Below are positions 41,823-50,699 of a stretch of 64,000 nucleotides of DNA, piece after piece. Below the pieces are notes generated by a model. The model was given only the letters and a program-made list of their open reading frames with translations. It was not told the origin of the DNA and did not search any database. The position numbers were made by a program, and so were the translations under genes. Each line of letters starts with the position of its first letter. Within the stretch, counting starts at the first letter, position 1. This DNA is from Terriglobus albidus (GTDB taxonomy: Bacteria > Acidobacteriota > Terriglobia > Terriglobales > Acidobacteriaceae), in the NCBI RefSeq assembly GCF_008000815.1, contig NZ_CP042806.1:4712001-4776000 (forward strand), given 5' to 3'.

Positions 41823-42740
41823 TTACGCCAGGCCGGTGGACTGCGCCTGCTCATGCGCGTGGTAGCTGGAGCGTACCAGCGGACCGCTCTCCACATGCCG
41901 GAAGCCCATACGCAGCGCCTCTTCCTTCAGGAAGGCGAACTCCTGCGGCGTGTAGTAGCGCTTCATCGGGATATGGTCTTTGCTGGGCCGGAGATACTGT
42001 CCGATGGTCAGAATGTCCACTTTGATCGCCGCCAGATCACGGAAGACCGCGAGCAACTCGTGCGTCTCCTCGCCCATGCCGACAATGATGCCGGTCTTGG
42101 TCACCTGGTTCGGGTTCAGCTCCTTCGCCAGGCGGAGATAGCCGATGGAACGCTCATAGCGGCCGCCCGACTTGGCCACCCGATAGAGCCGCGGGACGGT
42201 CTCGATATTGTGATTCAGCACCTCAGGCCCCTCAGCGACCACCATGCGGATGGCCTCTTCCGTGCCTTGAAAGTCGGGAGTCAGCACCTCAACCTGGCAC
42301 TCCGGCGCCAGCGCACGGATCTGGCGAATAACCTCGACAAACGCCTGGGCAGCTCCGACGTTGTCATCGTCACGATTCACGCTGGTGATGACGGCATGCT
42401 TCAGGCCGAGCGTAGCCACAGCCTCTGCCACGCGTCGCGGTTCCTCATGGTCAATGGGCTCGGGCTTTCCGCTTGGCACCGCGCAGAATCCGCAGCGGCG
42501 GGTGCAGCTATTGCCCAGCATCATGAAAGTGGCTGTCTTATGGTTCCAGCACTCGCCGATATTCGGGCAGTGCGCGCTCTCACAGACGGTGTGCAGCCCA
42601 AGCTCGCGCGTAAGCTTCTTCAGCGCATGAAAGGTCTCGCCCATGGGCGCCCGCGCCTTCAGCCACTCCGGCTTGGGAGCAGGCTTACGCGGAGAGAGAT
42701 CGATTTGAACCAGGTCTGACGCGGCAACAGGAGCCATCAC
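41823..42740 (-). CDS. lipA: Lipoyl synthase
   Basis: 305 residues. Radical-SAM enzyme inserting two sulfurs into protein-bound octanoyl groups. Auxiliary cluster CESAHCPNIGEC, SAM cluster CTRRCGFC, and the C-terminal RSSYHA segment with the Ser ligand of LipA. The first codon is GTG; the ATG one codon later (42737) is equally possible. A gap of about 20 bases separates it from an upstream membrane-protein gene on the same strand. Confidence 0.96.
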   Translation of the reverse strand: MMAPVAASDLVQIDLSPRKPAPKPEWLKARAPMGETFHALKKLTRELGLHTVCESAHCPNIGECWNHKTATFMMLGNSCTRRCGFCAVPSGKPEPIDHEEPRRVAEAVATLGLKHAVITSVNRDDDNVGAAQAFVEVIRQIRALAPECQVEVLTPDFQGTEEAIRMVVAEGPEVLNHNIETVPRLYRVAKSGGRYERSIGYLRLAKELNPNQVTKTGIIVGMGEETHELLAVFRDLAAIKVDILTIGQYLRPSKDHIPMKRYYTPQEFAFLKEEALRMGFRHVESGPLVRSSYHAHEQAQSTGLA

Positions 42741-42763
42741 CCTCTATTGTAGTACTGCGACTG

Positions 42764-43132
42764 CTAATGGACGCGGTCGCGGACCTCTGTCCGGATCAGG
42801 TACAGGAAAAACACCATGCCGAATCCAGCCATCACAATCAGCCGAAAATCGCGGGTGGTCGTGAAACCGAACAGGTAGCCGAGAGACAGCAGCAACGAAC
42901 CGGCGGTCACAATGGCCCAGCCCCAGCGGCGTAGACGCAACAGCCCAAAGACGCCGACAACCAGCAGGGTGGCCACCGGCAGTACAACGTACCTGCCCTG
43001 CTGGTTCCACACTCCGTTGATCGCACCAAAGACGCCGAACAGCGCCACCACCAGCATGAAGATGCTGATCATCGCCATACCAGGCAGCATGCCCGAGGCG
43101 CGAGGAGCAGGTTTTTGAGGAACGTCACTCAT
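42764..43132 (-). CDS. Small integral membrane protein
   Basis: 122 residues with about four hydrophobic helices: MISIFMLVVALFGVFGAI, YVVLPVATLLVVGVFGLL, WAIVTAGSLLLSLGYLF and LIVMAGFGMVFFLYLI. No family recognised. The start overlaps the cytochrome c gene stop by 4 bases, so they are translationally coupled. Confidence 0.75.
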   Translation of the reverse strand: MSDVPQKPAPRASGMLPGMAMISIFMLVVALFGVFGAINGVWNQQGRYVVLPVATLLVVGVFGLLRLRRWGWAIVTAGSLLLSLGYLFGFTTTRDFRLIVMAGFGMVFFLYLIRTEVRDRVH

Positions 43133-43488
43133 AGGGTGTGCAGATAGGCCAGCAGGTCGGCCATGTCCTTATCATTTACGCTTCCGCCCATCGCGGGCAT
43201 CATGTTACGGCCATGCAGTACGGTGGACTGCACGCGCTCGTCGGTCGCCGCCGCCCCGCTGGGCAGATACTTCTTCTGATAGATCCCCATGAGAGCAGGG
43301 CCCTGCAGAGGTTTGTCTTCGCGATCGTTGTGACACTGACGGCAGCTTGTCTGAAAGACCCAGTACCCTCGGGTCTGCTGGTCATTCAGCTTCTGCAACG
43401 AAGTCGGCGGGCCAAGGTGACGGCACCCCAGTAACACGGTCGCGACAACAGCGGCCGTCAAAACAATGGATGTCTTCTGCAGCGGCAT
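43129..43488 (-). CDS. c-type cytochrome, probable lipoprotein
   Basis: 119 residues. Lipobox-like LLGC after a hydrophobic signal (SIVLTAAVVATV), so membrane anchoring through a lipidated Cys22 is likely. Haem site CRQCH, axial-ligand candidate Met in MMPAMGG, typical of small class I cytochromes (ALMGIYQKKYLPSG, DMADLLAYLHTL). Sits between mutY and a membrane protein on the same strand. Electron-transfer partner not evident. Confidence 0.88.
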   Translation of the reverse strand: MPLQKTSIVLTAAVVATVLLGCRHLGPPTSLQKLNDQQTRGYWVFQTSCRQCHNDREDKPLQGPALMGIYQKKYLPSGAAATDERVQSTVLHGRNMMPAMGGSVNDKDMADLLAYLHTL

Positions 43489-43494
43489 GCCTCT

Positions 43495-44583
43495 CTATTG
43501 TCGCATCATCGTTTCGGGTTGCGGCATGCGCACACCGGGCGACGCAATCAGGTGCAGCCGCCGCAGCACCTTGCGCGCCAGCCCCGTCAGCGGAAGATCA
43601 GCGAGTTGCCCCAGACGGCACCACTCATACTCGCGGATCGACAATGGCAGCGCCCTGAGCAGCGTCTTGTCTGCCGTGAAGACCTCGACGTAGTAGTTCG
43701 TATTCGTGATCGAGTGCCGCACACGTAGCGTCGGCGTATACTCCTCAACTCCATCCATAGGGAGCTCCGGCAGCTCATACATTCCCGGCATCAGGGAAGC
43801 ATCCGTGGGGCGGCGATGCAGCATGACCTCGATGGCGGAACCGCGCTTGCGCTGATGCAGCAGATACGCCACCCGCCGGCTGCGCATCTTTTCACGAGCT
43901 TCGGTCTTATGCTCACCGCGGGTGCGGCAGAAATCATAGACCGGACACTGCAGGCACAGCGGCCCTCTGGGCAGGCAGATCGTAGCTCCAAGCTCCATCA
44001 TGGCCTGGTTGTGGTCTCCGGGAGCGTTGGTTCCCGATCTCCTCTGCGGCACCACGGCGGCAGCCTGATCGGCGACGAACCGCTTGCTTTCAGAGGTAGC
44101 CTGCTCCGGCCTGCCGGTCAGGCGAAGCAGGACACGCTCTACGTTGCCATCCACCACGGCGATGCTTTCGCCAAAGGCAATGCTGGCGATGGCCGCCGAG
44201 GTGTACTCTCCAATGCCGGGTAACTTGCGTAGCTCAGCCGAGGTTGAAGGCAACACTCCGTCCAGCTCCGCGGTGATGAACTGCGCCGCCTTGTGCAGCA
44301 TGCGCGCGCGCCGGTAGTAACCCAGACCGCTCCACACCGCCAGCACATCCGCCTCCGGCGCAAGCGCCAGAGAGACAATCGTGGGAAACTTTCTCAGGAA
44401 ACGCGCATAATGCTCCAGCACGGCGTTGACCCGCGTCTGCTGCAGCATGACCTCACTGACCCATATGCGATATGGATCGCGGGTCTCGCGCCATGGCAGT
44501 GGGCGCGCATGCTGCTTGTACCACCTGGCGAGCACCCGCCGGAAGTCGGCAGCCTGCTCGGAAGGTAAATCCGTATTCGGCAT
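43495..44583 (-). CDS. mutY: A/G-specific adenine glycosylase
   Basis: 362 residues. Removes adenine mispaired with 8-oxoguanine. Catalytic Glu in EVMLQQTRV, helix-hairpin-helix LPGIGEYTSAAIASI, catalytic Asp in VVDGNVERVLLR, and the 4Fe-4S ligands Cys-x6-Cys-x2-Cys-x5-Cys in CLPRGPLCLQCPVYDFC. The C-terminal NUDIX-like domain recognises 8-oxoG (GMYELPELPM). Start at Met 44583; a TTG at 44628 also leaves an open frame. Confidence 0.95.
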   Translation of the reverse strand: MPNTDLPSEQAADFRRVLARWYKQHARPLPWRETRDPYRIWVSEVMLQQTRVNAVLEHYARFLRKFPTIVSLALAPEADVLAVWSGLGYYRRARMLHKAAQFITAELDGVLPSTSAELRKLPGIGEYTSAAIASIAFGESIAVVDGNVERVLLRLTGRPEQATSESKRFVADQAAAVVPQRRSGTNAPGDHNQAMMELGATICLPRGPLCLQCPVYDFCRTRGEHKTEAREKMRSRRVAYLLHQRKRGSAIEVMLHRRPTDASLMPGMYELPELPMDGVEEYTPTLRVRHSITNTNYYVEVFTADKTLLRALPLSIREYEWCRLGQLADLPLTGLARKVLRRLHLIASPGVRMPQPETMMRQ

Positions 44584-44723
44584 AACAACCGATTTTAGAG
44601 CTTCCACATCGATGGAAGCTTTTACCAAACAAGATATTGTTTCCTATATGAAAAGAGGCGGCGGTCCCACGCCCTGTTCTCCTGCACCTGAGAGCGACAG
44701 GCGCATGCGGGATGCCTCGTTCC

Positions 44724-44756
44724 AACTGGCAACCGGCAACTGTTAACTGGCAACTG
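44724..44756. repeat. Heptameric tandem repeat
   Basis: Units AACTGGC, AACCGGC, AACTGTT, AACTGGC and a partial AACTG, end to end, in the gap between mutY and the next gene. Related units occur inverted at 45956-45983. Confidence 0.7.
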
Positions 44757-44761
44757 TTTTT

Positions 44762-45382
44762 CTAGCAGTTCTGATACTTCCAGTTTCTCTGCTTGCCTTC
44801 GGCGATCCAGGTCACGGCCTGCTCGATCCGCGTAGTACGAGTAGCATCACGTTTGGCCTCGTTGATCCACTCCAGGTATTCGCGTTTGCAGGAGGGGCTG
44901 AACGCCTCGTAGACCTTGGTCGCGGCTTTGTCCTTTTTCAGAGCCGCGGCAAACTCCGGATGGATCTCCGGCAGAGCCTTCGGCGCGGCCTTCTTTCGCT
45001 TCATCAGGCTTTCGCCGCCCTCAACCGCCACAGCAGCCTCTTTGATCAGCTTGAGCAGCATCCTGTCGGCGGGAAGGTCCTTCACCGAGGTGATCCGTCC
45101 TAGAGTCCCCATCGATCCATCGGACTCGAAGCCTGCCTCTTTCAACTGAGTACGAACGCTCGAAGCCCAGAGACCGAAGCTGCAATGCGCCTTGAACGCC
45201 GCCATGTTGGCGACGATCTTGCCGCCGGGCGTCGTAAAGAACGGCATGCTCCACTTGATGGTTTCCTGCACCTCGGGCAGCGCCCGGTGCATAGTCTCGC
45301 GGATATGGTTCAGAATCGGCTGGGCAAAGGGCTGTGCCTTTGCAATGTAGGCATCGACGCGCGCGTCCATGCGCACCATCAT
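44762..45382 (-). CDS. YdeI/OmpD-associated family protein with DUF1801
   Basis: 206 residues. N-terminal DUF1801 domain (VDAYIAKAQPFAQPILNHIRE, WSMPFFTTPGGKIVANMAAF, CSFGLWA) followed by a C-terminal YdeI-type helical segment (HPEFAAALKKDKAATKVYEAF, CKREYLEWINEAKRDATR, IEQAVTWIAEGKQRNWKY). Biochemical role not established for the family. The ATG at 45382 is preceded distantly by GGAG; Met5 is an alternative start. Confidence 0.85.
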   Translation of the reverse strand: MMVRMDARVDAYIAKAQPFAQPILNHIRETMHRALPEVQETIKWSMPFFTTPGGKIVANMAAFKAHCSFGLWASSVRTQLKEAGFESDGSMGTLGRITSVKDLPADRMLLKLIKEAAVAVEGGESLMKRKKAAPKALPEIHPEFAAALKKDKAATKVYEAFSPSCKREYLEWINEAKRDATRTTRIEQAVTWIAEGKQRNWKYQNC

Positions 45383-45475
45383 ACGGTCGAAGCTCCGGAA
45401 CGGTTACCTAATTTCTGTCGCTACAGACTCATGCGTCCGGCGATCTGTTTCCTTCGTCTGAAATAATGTCAGAAC

Positions 45476-45955
45476 GTGGAGAAGAAGCCGCCAAGCCGCC
45501 GTAGCGAGTCGATCGATAACTATCTGAAAGCCATCTTCTCTCTGGGTGGCGGAGATGATCATCTGGTGGGCTCCAAGCAGATCGCCGATCGCCTGGGCAT
45601 CGCTCCCGCATCCGTGACCAACATGCTGCAACGTCTTGCCGGGCAGGTACGTCCGATGGTGCGCTATGAGCGCCATCGCGGGGTCAAACTCACCGCGGTA
45701 GGACGGAAACGTGCGCTCGAAATCTTACGCCATCACCGGCTGCTCGAGACCTTTCTCTTTGAAGTACTCGGCTACCCGATCGAGGAACTTCACGACGAAG
45801 CGGAGCGCCTGGAGCACTTCATCTCAGAGCGTTTCGAAGAGCGCGTCGCCTCAAGGCTCGGTAATCCAACACAAGACCCACACGGACACTGCATCCCCGC
45901 ACTCGACGGCTCCATGCCCCCGCAACACCGCGCCGGCTGCCGCTGTTATGTCTAG
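45476..45955 (+). CDS. DtxR/MntR-family metal-dependent regulator
   Basis: 159 residues. Winged helix SIDNYLKAIFSLGG, LGIAPASVTNMLQRLAGQ and YERHRGVKLTAVGRKRAL, then the dimerisation/metal-binding domain (HHRLLETFLFEVLGYPIEELHDEAERLEHFIS, DPHGHCIP). It stops after this domain and lacks an FeoA/SH3-like C-terminus, giving the short MntR-like form. GTG start. Expected to repress iron or manganese uptake genes; no such gene lies next to it. Confidence 0.88.
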   Translation: MEKKPPSRRSESIDNYLKAIFSLGGGDDHLVGSKQIADRLGIAPASVTNMLQRLAGQVRPMVRYERHRGVKLTAVGRKRALEILRHHRLLETFLFEVLGYPIEELHDEAERLEHFISERFEERVASRLGNPTQDPHGHCIPALDGSMPPQHRAGCRCYV

Positions 45956-45983
45956 TTGCTGGTTGCTGGTTCCTGGTTGCTAG
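45956..45983. repeat. Heptameric tandem repeat, inverted relative to 44724
   Basis: Units TTGCTGG, TTGCTGG, TTCCTGG, TTGCTAG. Begins directly after the regulator stop codon. The reverse complement is an AACCAGC-type unit, resembling the AACTGGC units near 44.7 kb. Confidence 0.7.
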
Positions 45984-46026
45984 TTTTCCTGGGGCGTATC
46001 GATAGATTCCGGATAACCCATGCACT

Positions 46027-46160
46027 GGGTGCCCCACATACGCGAAGCTTATGTGGGTGTATCGAGCGCAAGCTCGATCCGTCTTGTTGCTTTCTCAGAG
46101 TAGAGAAAAGCGGTCGCGCGTAGCGCGATGCCCACATAAGCTTCGCGTATGTGGGCACCC
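46027..46160. repeat. Long inverted repeat, GGGTGCCCC family
   Basis: Left arm (46027-46064) begins GGGTGCCCCACATACGCG; right arm (46126-46160) ends with CGCGTATGTGGGCACCC. The arms of about 35 bp match with only a few changes around a loop of about 60 bases that has its own small stems (TCGAGC/GCTCGA). Same family as the interrupted copy at 38219. Confidence 0.8.
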
Positions 46161-46176
46161 GGCTCCGACAATCCCG

Positions 46177-46845
46177 CTACGACTTCACCGACGGAAAGGT
46201 CAGCGTCAGTCCATCCTCCGACGCCGTGAACTGCACTTCATCCAATGACGGCACAATCCAGTCCGCCTGCGCCAGCTCTTCCTCGGTATGAGTTCCCAAC
46301 ACCGCCAGAACACGAGCTCCGGCAGCCTTGCCTGCACCCACGCCGGCAGGAGCGTCCTCAATCACGATGCACTCCTCCGGAGCAACACCCAGAAGCGCAG
46401 CACCGCGCTGATAAGGTTCCGGATGGGGCTTACCGTTGGTCACCATGTCGCCGGCAACCAGTTTCTCCGGCCAGGGCAGGCCGGCCGCTTCCAGACGAAC
46501 CTCCAGCAGGCGACTGGTGCACGAAGTGACAATGGCCCAGCGCTCCGGCGGCAGTGTCGTCAGCAGACGTCTTACACCGGGCAGCACCTCGATATCGTCC
46601 GTGTCGGCCATCTCCAGGTCTTCAATCACCCTCAGACCCTCTTCCGGATCGATGTCTGGGCGAAGATTCTTCACCGTATCGATGGCGCGCGCACCGTGGG
46701 GAACGTTGTAGTTCTCGGCGTCAGGAACGCCGTACATCTTCGCCCACTGGCGCCAACAGCGGTTCACGCTGCCGATGGAACTGATCAGAACTCCGTCATT
46801 GTCGAACAACAGGCCCTTTGCGGAAACAGTGATGCGTTCAGCCAT
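46177..46845 (-). CDS. HAD-superfamily sugar phosphatase (subfamily IA)
   Basis: 222 residues. Motif I LLFDNDGVLISS (nucleophile Asp, second Asp after Asn), motif II IVTSCTS, motif III Lys in NGKPHPEPYQ, motif IV VIEDAPAGVGAGKAAG. Resembles YfbT/GPP-type phosphosugar phosphatases. The ATG at 46845 overlaps the phosphomannomutase stop by 8 bases, which links it to the GDP-mannose operon. Confidence 0.88.
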   Translation of the reverse strand: MAERITVSAKGLLFDNDGVLISSIGSVNRCWRQWAKMYGVPDAENYNVPHGARAIDTVKNLRPDIDPEEGLRVIEDLEMADTDDIEVLPGVRRLLTTLPPERWAIVTSCTSRLLEVRLEAAGLPWPEKLVAGDMVTNGKPHPEPYQRGAALLGVAPEECIVIEDAPAGVGAGKAAGARVLAVLGTHTEEELAQADWIVPSLDEVQFTASEDGLTLTFPSVKS

Positions 46846-48271
46846 GCAACACAAACTCCCGCGCAGACTCCAGAACTTTGTTCACCGACTCCACCGAGCA
46901 CGACTCACAGTAGACACGCAACAACGGTTCCGTTCCGCTGGCACGCAGCAGCAGCCAGGTCTCGGCGGCATTCGGCTTCGTCGAGGCCTCAGGATTGTCC
47001 AGGAAGAACTTGATACCGTCCATCGTCTCCACCCGCAGCACCTTCATGCCGGCGAAGGCATCCACGCCTGCCTTGGCGCGGTTGATAGCGCTCTGCTTCA
47101 GGCTGTCGTCGATGTGCATGTCGATGCGGCCATACTGGTGCTCGCCATACTCTGCCTGCAGTGAAGCCACAAGTTCGCCCAGCGTCTTCTTCTCATCAGC
47201 CATGATGTTGGCCAGCAGCAGGCTGTTCAGCAGGCCATCGCGCTCCGGCAGATGCTTGGAGATGCCCATACCACCGGACTCTTCCCCGCCGATCAGGATC
47301 TCCTTCTCCAGCATCAGGTCGCAGACGTACTTGAAGCCGATACCGTGCTCATTCAGCTTTCTGCCATGCTTCGCGCAGATGCGATCGATCATCTTGGTGG
47401 TGTTGAAGGCACGCGTCACCTCTCCTGGCCACTGCTTGCGTTCGATGAGCCACTTCAGCAGAACACAGAAGATCTTGTGCGCATCCACCACGTTGCCGTG
47501 CTCATCAACGGCGCCGATGCGGTCTGCATCTCCGTCGGTGACCAGGCCGGCATCGCATTTCTCTGCGACCACCACCTTCTGTGTCAGCGCGATATGCGGA
47601 AGAATCGGCTCGGGGTTGATACCCGGGAAGCTTGGATTGACCTCGCTGCGCATCTCCACATTGGGGATACCCGCTTCGTCAAAGATGCCCTTAATCACAC
47701 CGCGACCGGCGCCAAACATGGTGTCGATCAGGAAACGATAGCCGGAGGCCTTGATCGCGCCCAGGTCCACAAACTTCTTGATGGCCGCAATGTACTCCGG
47801 ATTGAAATCGACCTCTTCAATCGCAGCCGGCCTCTCTGCTGCTGGAAGCGGAGCCAGCAGATAGCTCTCAATCGCTGTCATGATGGAGGGCTTACCGCTG
47901 CCGCCGTAGCTGGCCTTGTACTTCACGCCATTCCACTCCGGCGGATTATGGCTGGAGGTGATCATCACCCCACCCGCCGCCTTACGGCCACGCACAGCGT
48001 AAGAGAGCGCAGGCGTCGGCGTAATGCCATTTGCCAGAAAGACCGGGATTCCGGCAGAAGCCAATACCTCGGCCGCTACTTTGGCAAAGCTCTTCGAACC
48101 GAAACGAGTGTCATACCCAATGCAAACGCCGGCTGCCGGATCTTCGTGTTTCAGCACGTAGTGCGCAATCGCGCTGACAGCGACTCGGACATTGGCATAA
48201 GTAAAATCATCGGCGATGACGCCGCGCCAGCCATCCGTCCCAAACTTAACAACGGTCTTCGCTTCGCTCAT
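46838..48271 (-). CDS. Phosphoglucomutase/phosphomannomutase
   Basis: 477 residues. Alpha-D-phosphohexomutase: FGTDGWRGVIADDF, phosphoserine loop GGVMITSSHNPPEWNG, metal site VTDGDADRIGA, sugar-binding GGEESGGMG, phosphate loop RASGTEPLLRVYCE. Directly follows manC (its ATG abuts the TAA stop), so it most likely makes mannose-1-phosphate for GDP-mannose. Discrimination between PGM and PMM activity cannot be made from sequence alone. Confidence 0.92.
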   Translation of the reverse strand: MSEAKTVVKFGTDGWRGVIADDFTYANVRVAVSAIAHYVLKHEDPAAGVCIGYDTRFGSKSFAKVAAEVLASAGIPVFLANGITPTPALSYAVRGRKAAGGVMITSSHNPPEWNGVKYKASYGGSGKPSIMTAIESYLLAPLPAAERPAAIEEVDFNPEYIAAIKKFVDLGAIKASGYRFLIDTMFGAGRGVIKGIFDEAGIPNVEMRSEVNPSFPGINPEPILPHIALTQKVVVAEKCDAGLVTDGDADRIGAVDEHGNVVDAHKIFCVLLKWLIERKQWPGEVTRAFNTTKMIDRICAKHGRKLNEHGIGFKYVCDLMLEKEILIGGEESGGMGISKHLPERDGLLNSLLLANIMADEKKTLGELVASLQAEYGEHQYGRIDMHIDDSLKQSAINRAKAGVDAFAGMKVLRVETMDGIKFFLDNPEASTKPNAAETWLLLRASGTEPLLRVYCESCSVESVNKVLESAREFVLHG

Positions 48272-49420
48272 TTAAATCAGCTCTTTTCTGCCGAGTTCCT
48301 GCAGTGCCTTGACTACCTTGCCTACATCCTGGGAGTGCTCGCGTGTGGTCACCAGCAGAGCGTCTTCCGTCTCAACCACCACAAGGTCGTTGACACCTAC
48401 CAGCGCCACAGTGCGCTCCTTGGCATAGACGTAATTGCCTTTGGAGTTCAGAGCGATCACGCCCTGGCCGTCGACGACATTACCGTGCTGATCGCATCCG
48501 GGCGCGGCTATCGACCGCTGATGCTCATGCAGGGCAGCCCACGAACCAAGATCATTCCATCCGAACTCCGCCGGGATGCAATAGATACCTGAGCTCTGCT
48601 CGCCCTTACCCGACCGCGGCTCCAGTACGGCATAGTCGATGGAAATGTTCTCGCACTCCGGATAAAGACGCGCAAAGACCTCTTCAAACTCAGGTGTGCC
48701 ATAGGACTGCGCGATCTCGGTCAGCTTCACCGCAACCTGCGGCACGTGCTCGCGCAACGCATTCGCCAGCGTGCGCGCCGTCCACAGGAAGATACCGCTG
48801 TTCCACGAATAGCGCCCGGTCGCGACAAACTCAATCGCCGTGGGCTTATCCGGTTTCTCCGTGAAGCGATGGACATGGCGCACAGGCAGCAGCAGGCCCG
48901 GCGCGGGCATGGCGACATCACCCTGCTCGATATAGCCATAACCTGTCTCTGGCCGGGTCGGCGGAACACCCATGACAACAATGTTGTCTCCCGCTGCGGC
49001 GACTGCAATCCCGGCGCGCAACGCGGCAGCGAAACGGCCGGCGTCTTTCACGACATGATCAGATGGAAAGATACCGATGACCGTGTCCGGCTCATCGCGC
49101 TCCATCAGAAATGCAGCAAGACCGCAAGCCGGCGCCGTATTACGGGCTGCCGGCTCACACAGGATGTGCCCCACCGGTACATCCGGCAACTGTGCACCGA
49201 TCTTCTCCGCGAGGACCGAGTTCGTGATCACCCAGATATTCTTGCGTTCTGTGGTCAGCGCCAGGCGGTCCACAGTCTGCTGAATCATCGTCCGTTCGCC
49301 GTCAAGCGCCAGGATCTGTTTTGCTGTGGCCTTCCGGCTGCGAGGCCAAAAGCGCGTACCACTGCCGCCTGCCAGAATGACAGGCACAAAATTGGGGGCT
49401 TTCGAAGATGTCTGTTCCAT
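48272..49420 (-). CDS. manC: Mannose-1-phosphate guanylyltransferase
   Basis: 382 residues, the single-domain form without the isomerase half. Nucleotide-binding VPVILAGGSGTRFWPRSRK, then CEPAARNTAPACGLAAF, IGIFPSDHVV, GYGYIEQGDV and FTEKPDKPTA. Makes GDP-mannose for glycans. First gene of a manC-phosphomannomutase-HAD run with zero or negative spacing. Confidence 0.94.
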   Translation of the reverse strand: MEQTSSKAPNFVPVILAGGSGTRFWPRSRKATAKQILALDGERTMIQQTVDRLALTTERKNIWVITNSVLAEKIGAQLPDVPVGHILCEPAARNTAPACGLAAFLMERDEPDTVIGIFPSDHVVKDAGRFAAALRAGIAVAAAGDNIVVMGVPPTRPETGYGYIEQGDVAMPAPGLLLPVRHVHRFTEKPDKPTAIEFVATGRYSWNSGIFLWTARTLANALREHVPQVAVKLTEIAQSYGTPEFEEVFARLYPECENISIDYAVLEPRSGKGEQSSGIYCIPAEFGWNDLGSWAALHEHQRSIAAPGCDQHGNVVDGQGVIALNSKGNYVYAKERTVALVGVNDLVVVETEDALLVTTREHSQDVGKVVKALQELGRKELI

Positions 49421-49448
49421 CAGTCTCCGCTGGTGATTTTGCCTACGG

Positions 49449-50651
49449 CTACGACAATTTCGCGAAGAATTCCTTCATGCGGGCAACACCCTTGTCAATG
49501 ACGTCCTCTGACACAGCGTAGGAGAGACGTACATGCTCGGTGGTACCGAACGGCTCCCCAGGTACCGTAACCACATGCGCTTCGCTTAACAACTTAGATG
49601 CAACATCCGCCGCTGAGTTGAGTCCGCCCTTACCGAGAAATGCCTTGATATTGGGATACACATAGAAAGCACCCTCGGGCACGGTGCAGGTCAGGCCCGG
49701 GATAGACTTGAAGCCTTCCAGCACACGGTCACGCAGACGGATGTAGTCCGCACGCATCTCCGCAATGCACTCCTGGCTCGCCGTCAGCGCCGCAATCGAA
49801 GCATATTGCACAGGCGTGGAGACGTTCGACGTGCTCTGGCTCTGCAGCTTGCTCATCGCAGCGATCAAGGCCTTCGGTCCAAGCGCATAACCCGCGCGCC
49901 AGCCGGTCATGGCATAAGTCTTCGACAGCGAACCGAGCACGAGAACGTGCTCCTTGCAGTCGGTAAACGATCCGCCGCTGATGCAGGCGCCAGTGAAGTT
50001 CAGATACGCGTAGCACTCATCCAGCAGGACGTAGATGCCTTTCGCATGCGCCAGGCGGACAATCGACTCCAGATCAGACGGAGCGATGATTGCACCCGAC
50101 GGATTCGACGGCGTGTTCAGAATGATGACCTTGGTCTTTGGCGTGACGACCGCTTCGATCATCTTTGCGGTGATGCGGAAGTTCTCCGACTCGCTGCTCT
50201 CGACGTATACGGGAATGCCGCCCGCGTACTGAATGATGTCCTTGAAGCTGACCCAGTACGGCACCGGCAGCACAACTTCGTCGCCATGGTCGACCAGCAC
50301 CTGGATCGCGTTGAAGAGCGCATGCTTGCCGCCAACGGAGAAGACGCACTCCTCTACGGCATAGTTGGTGCCGAAGTCTGCCTTGTGGCGCTCGACGATC
50401 GCCTTGCGCACCTCGGGGATACCGGCAACAGCCGTATAACGCGTGTGGTTATCTTCGATCGCTTTGATCGCCGCATCTTTGATGTGACGCGGAGTCGCAA
50501 AATGCGGCTCACCTGCGCCGAAGTCTGCCAGGTCAATCCCCTGCGACTTCATCTTCAGAGCCTCAGCGGTAATCGCCATGGTCGCTGAAACTTCGATGCG
50601 GTTAATGCGGTCGGTCAGAACCTTCTTCTGCGTTGCTGTTGCGGTGGTCAT
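49449..50651 (-). CDS. Aspartate aminotransferase (class I)
   Basis: 400 residues. PLP-dependent fold type I: DFGAGEPHFATPRHI, HTRYTAVAGIPEVRKAI, NTPSNPSGAI, DECYAYLNF and the Schiff-base Lys in GSLSKTYAMTGWRAGYALG; Arg for the substrate carboxylate in VRLSYAVSE. Similar to the Ib-type AspC of thermophiles and acidobacteria. Separate start 28 bases upstream of manC; may share its transcript. Confidence 0.92.
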   Translation of the reverse strand: MTTATATQKKVLTDRINRIEVSATMAITAEALKMKSQGIDLADFGAGEPHFATPRHIKDAAIKAIEDNHTRYTAVAGIPEVRKAIVERHKADFGTNYAVEECVFSVGGKHALFNAIQVLVDHGDEVVLPVPYWVSFKDIIQYAGGIPVYVESSESENFRITAKMIEAVVTPKTKVIILNTPSNPSGAIIAPSDLESIVRLAHAKGIYVLLDECYAYLNFTGACISGGSFTDCKEHVLVLGSLSKTYAMTGWRAGYALGPKALIAAMSKLQSQSTSNVSTPVQYASIAALTASQECIAEMRADYIRLRDRVLEGFKSIPGLTCTVPEGAFYVYPNIKAFLGKGGLNSAADVASKLLSEAHVVTVPGEPFGTTEHVRLSYAVSEDVIDKGVARMKEFFAKLS

Positions 50652-50699
50652 AGTACCAGTGTCGCAGATTCGACCGTTAGAGCGAAACCCCTAGCTTCG

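Noticed and set aside
44724-45983. CRISPR-like array
   Set aside because: Units are 7 bases, end to end with no spacers; no cas gene is near.
48272-49420. Bifunctional mannose-6-phosphate isomerase/guanylyltransferase
   Set aside because: Length of 382 residues covers only the nucleotidyltransferase half.
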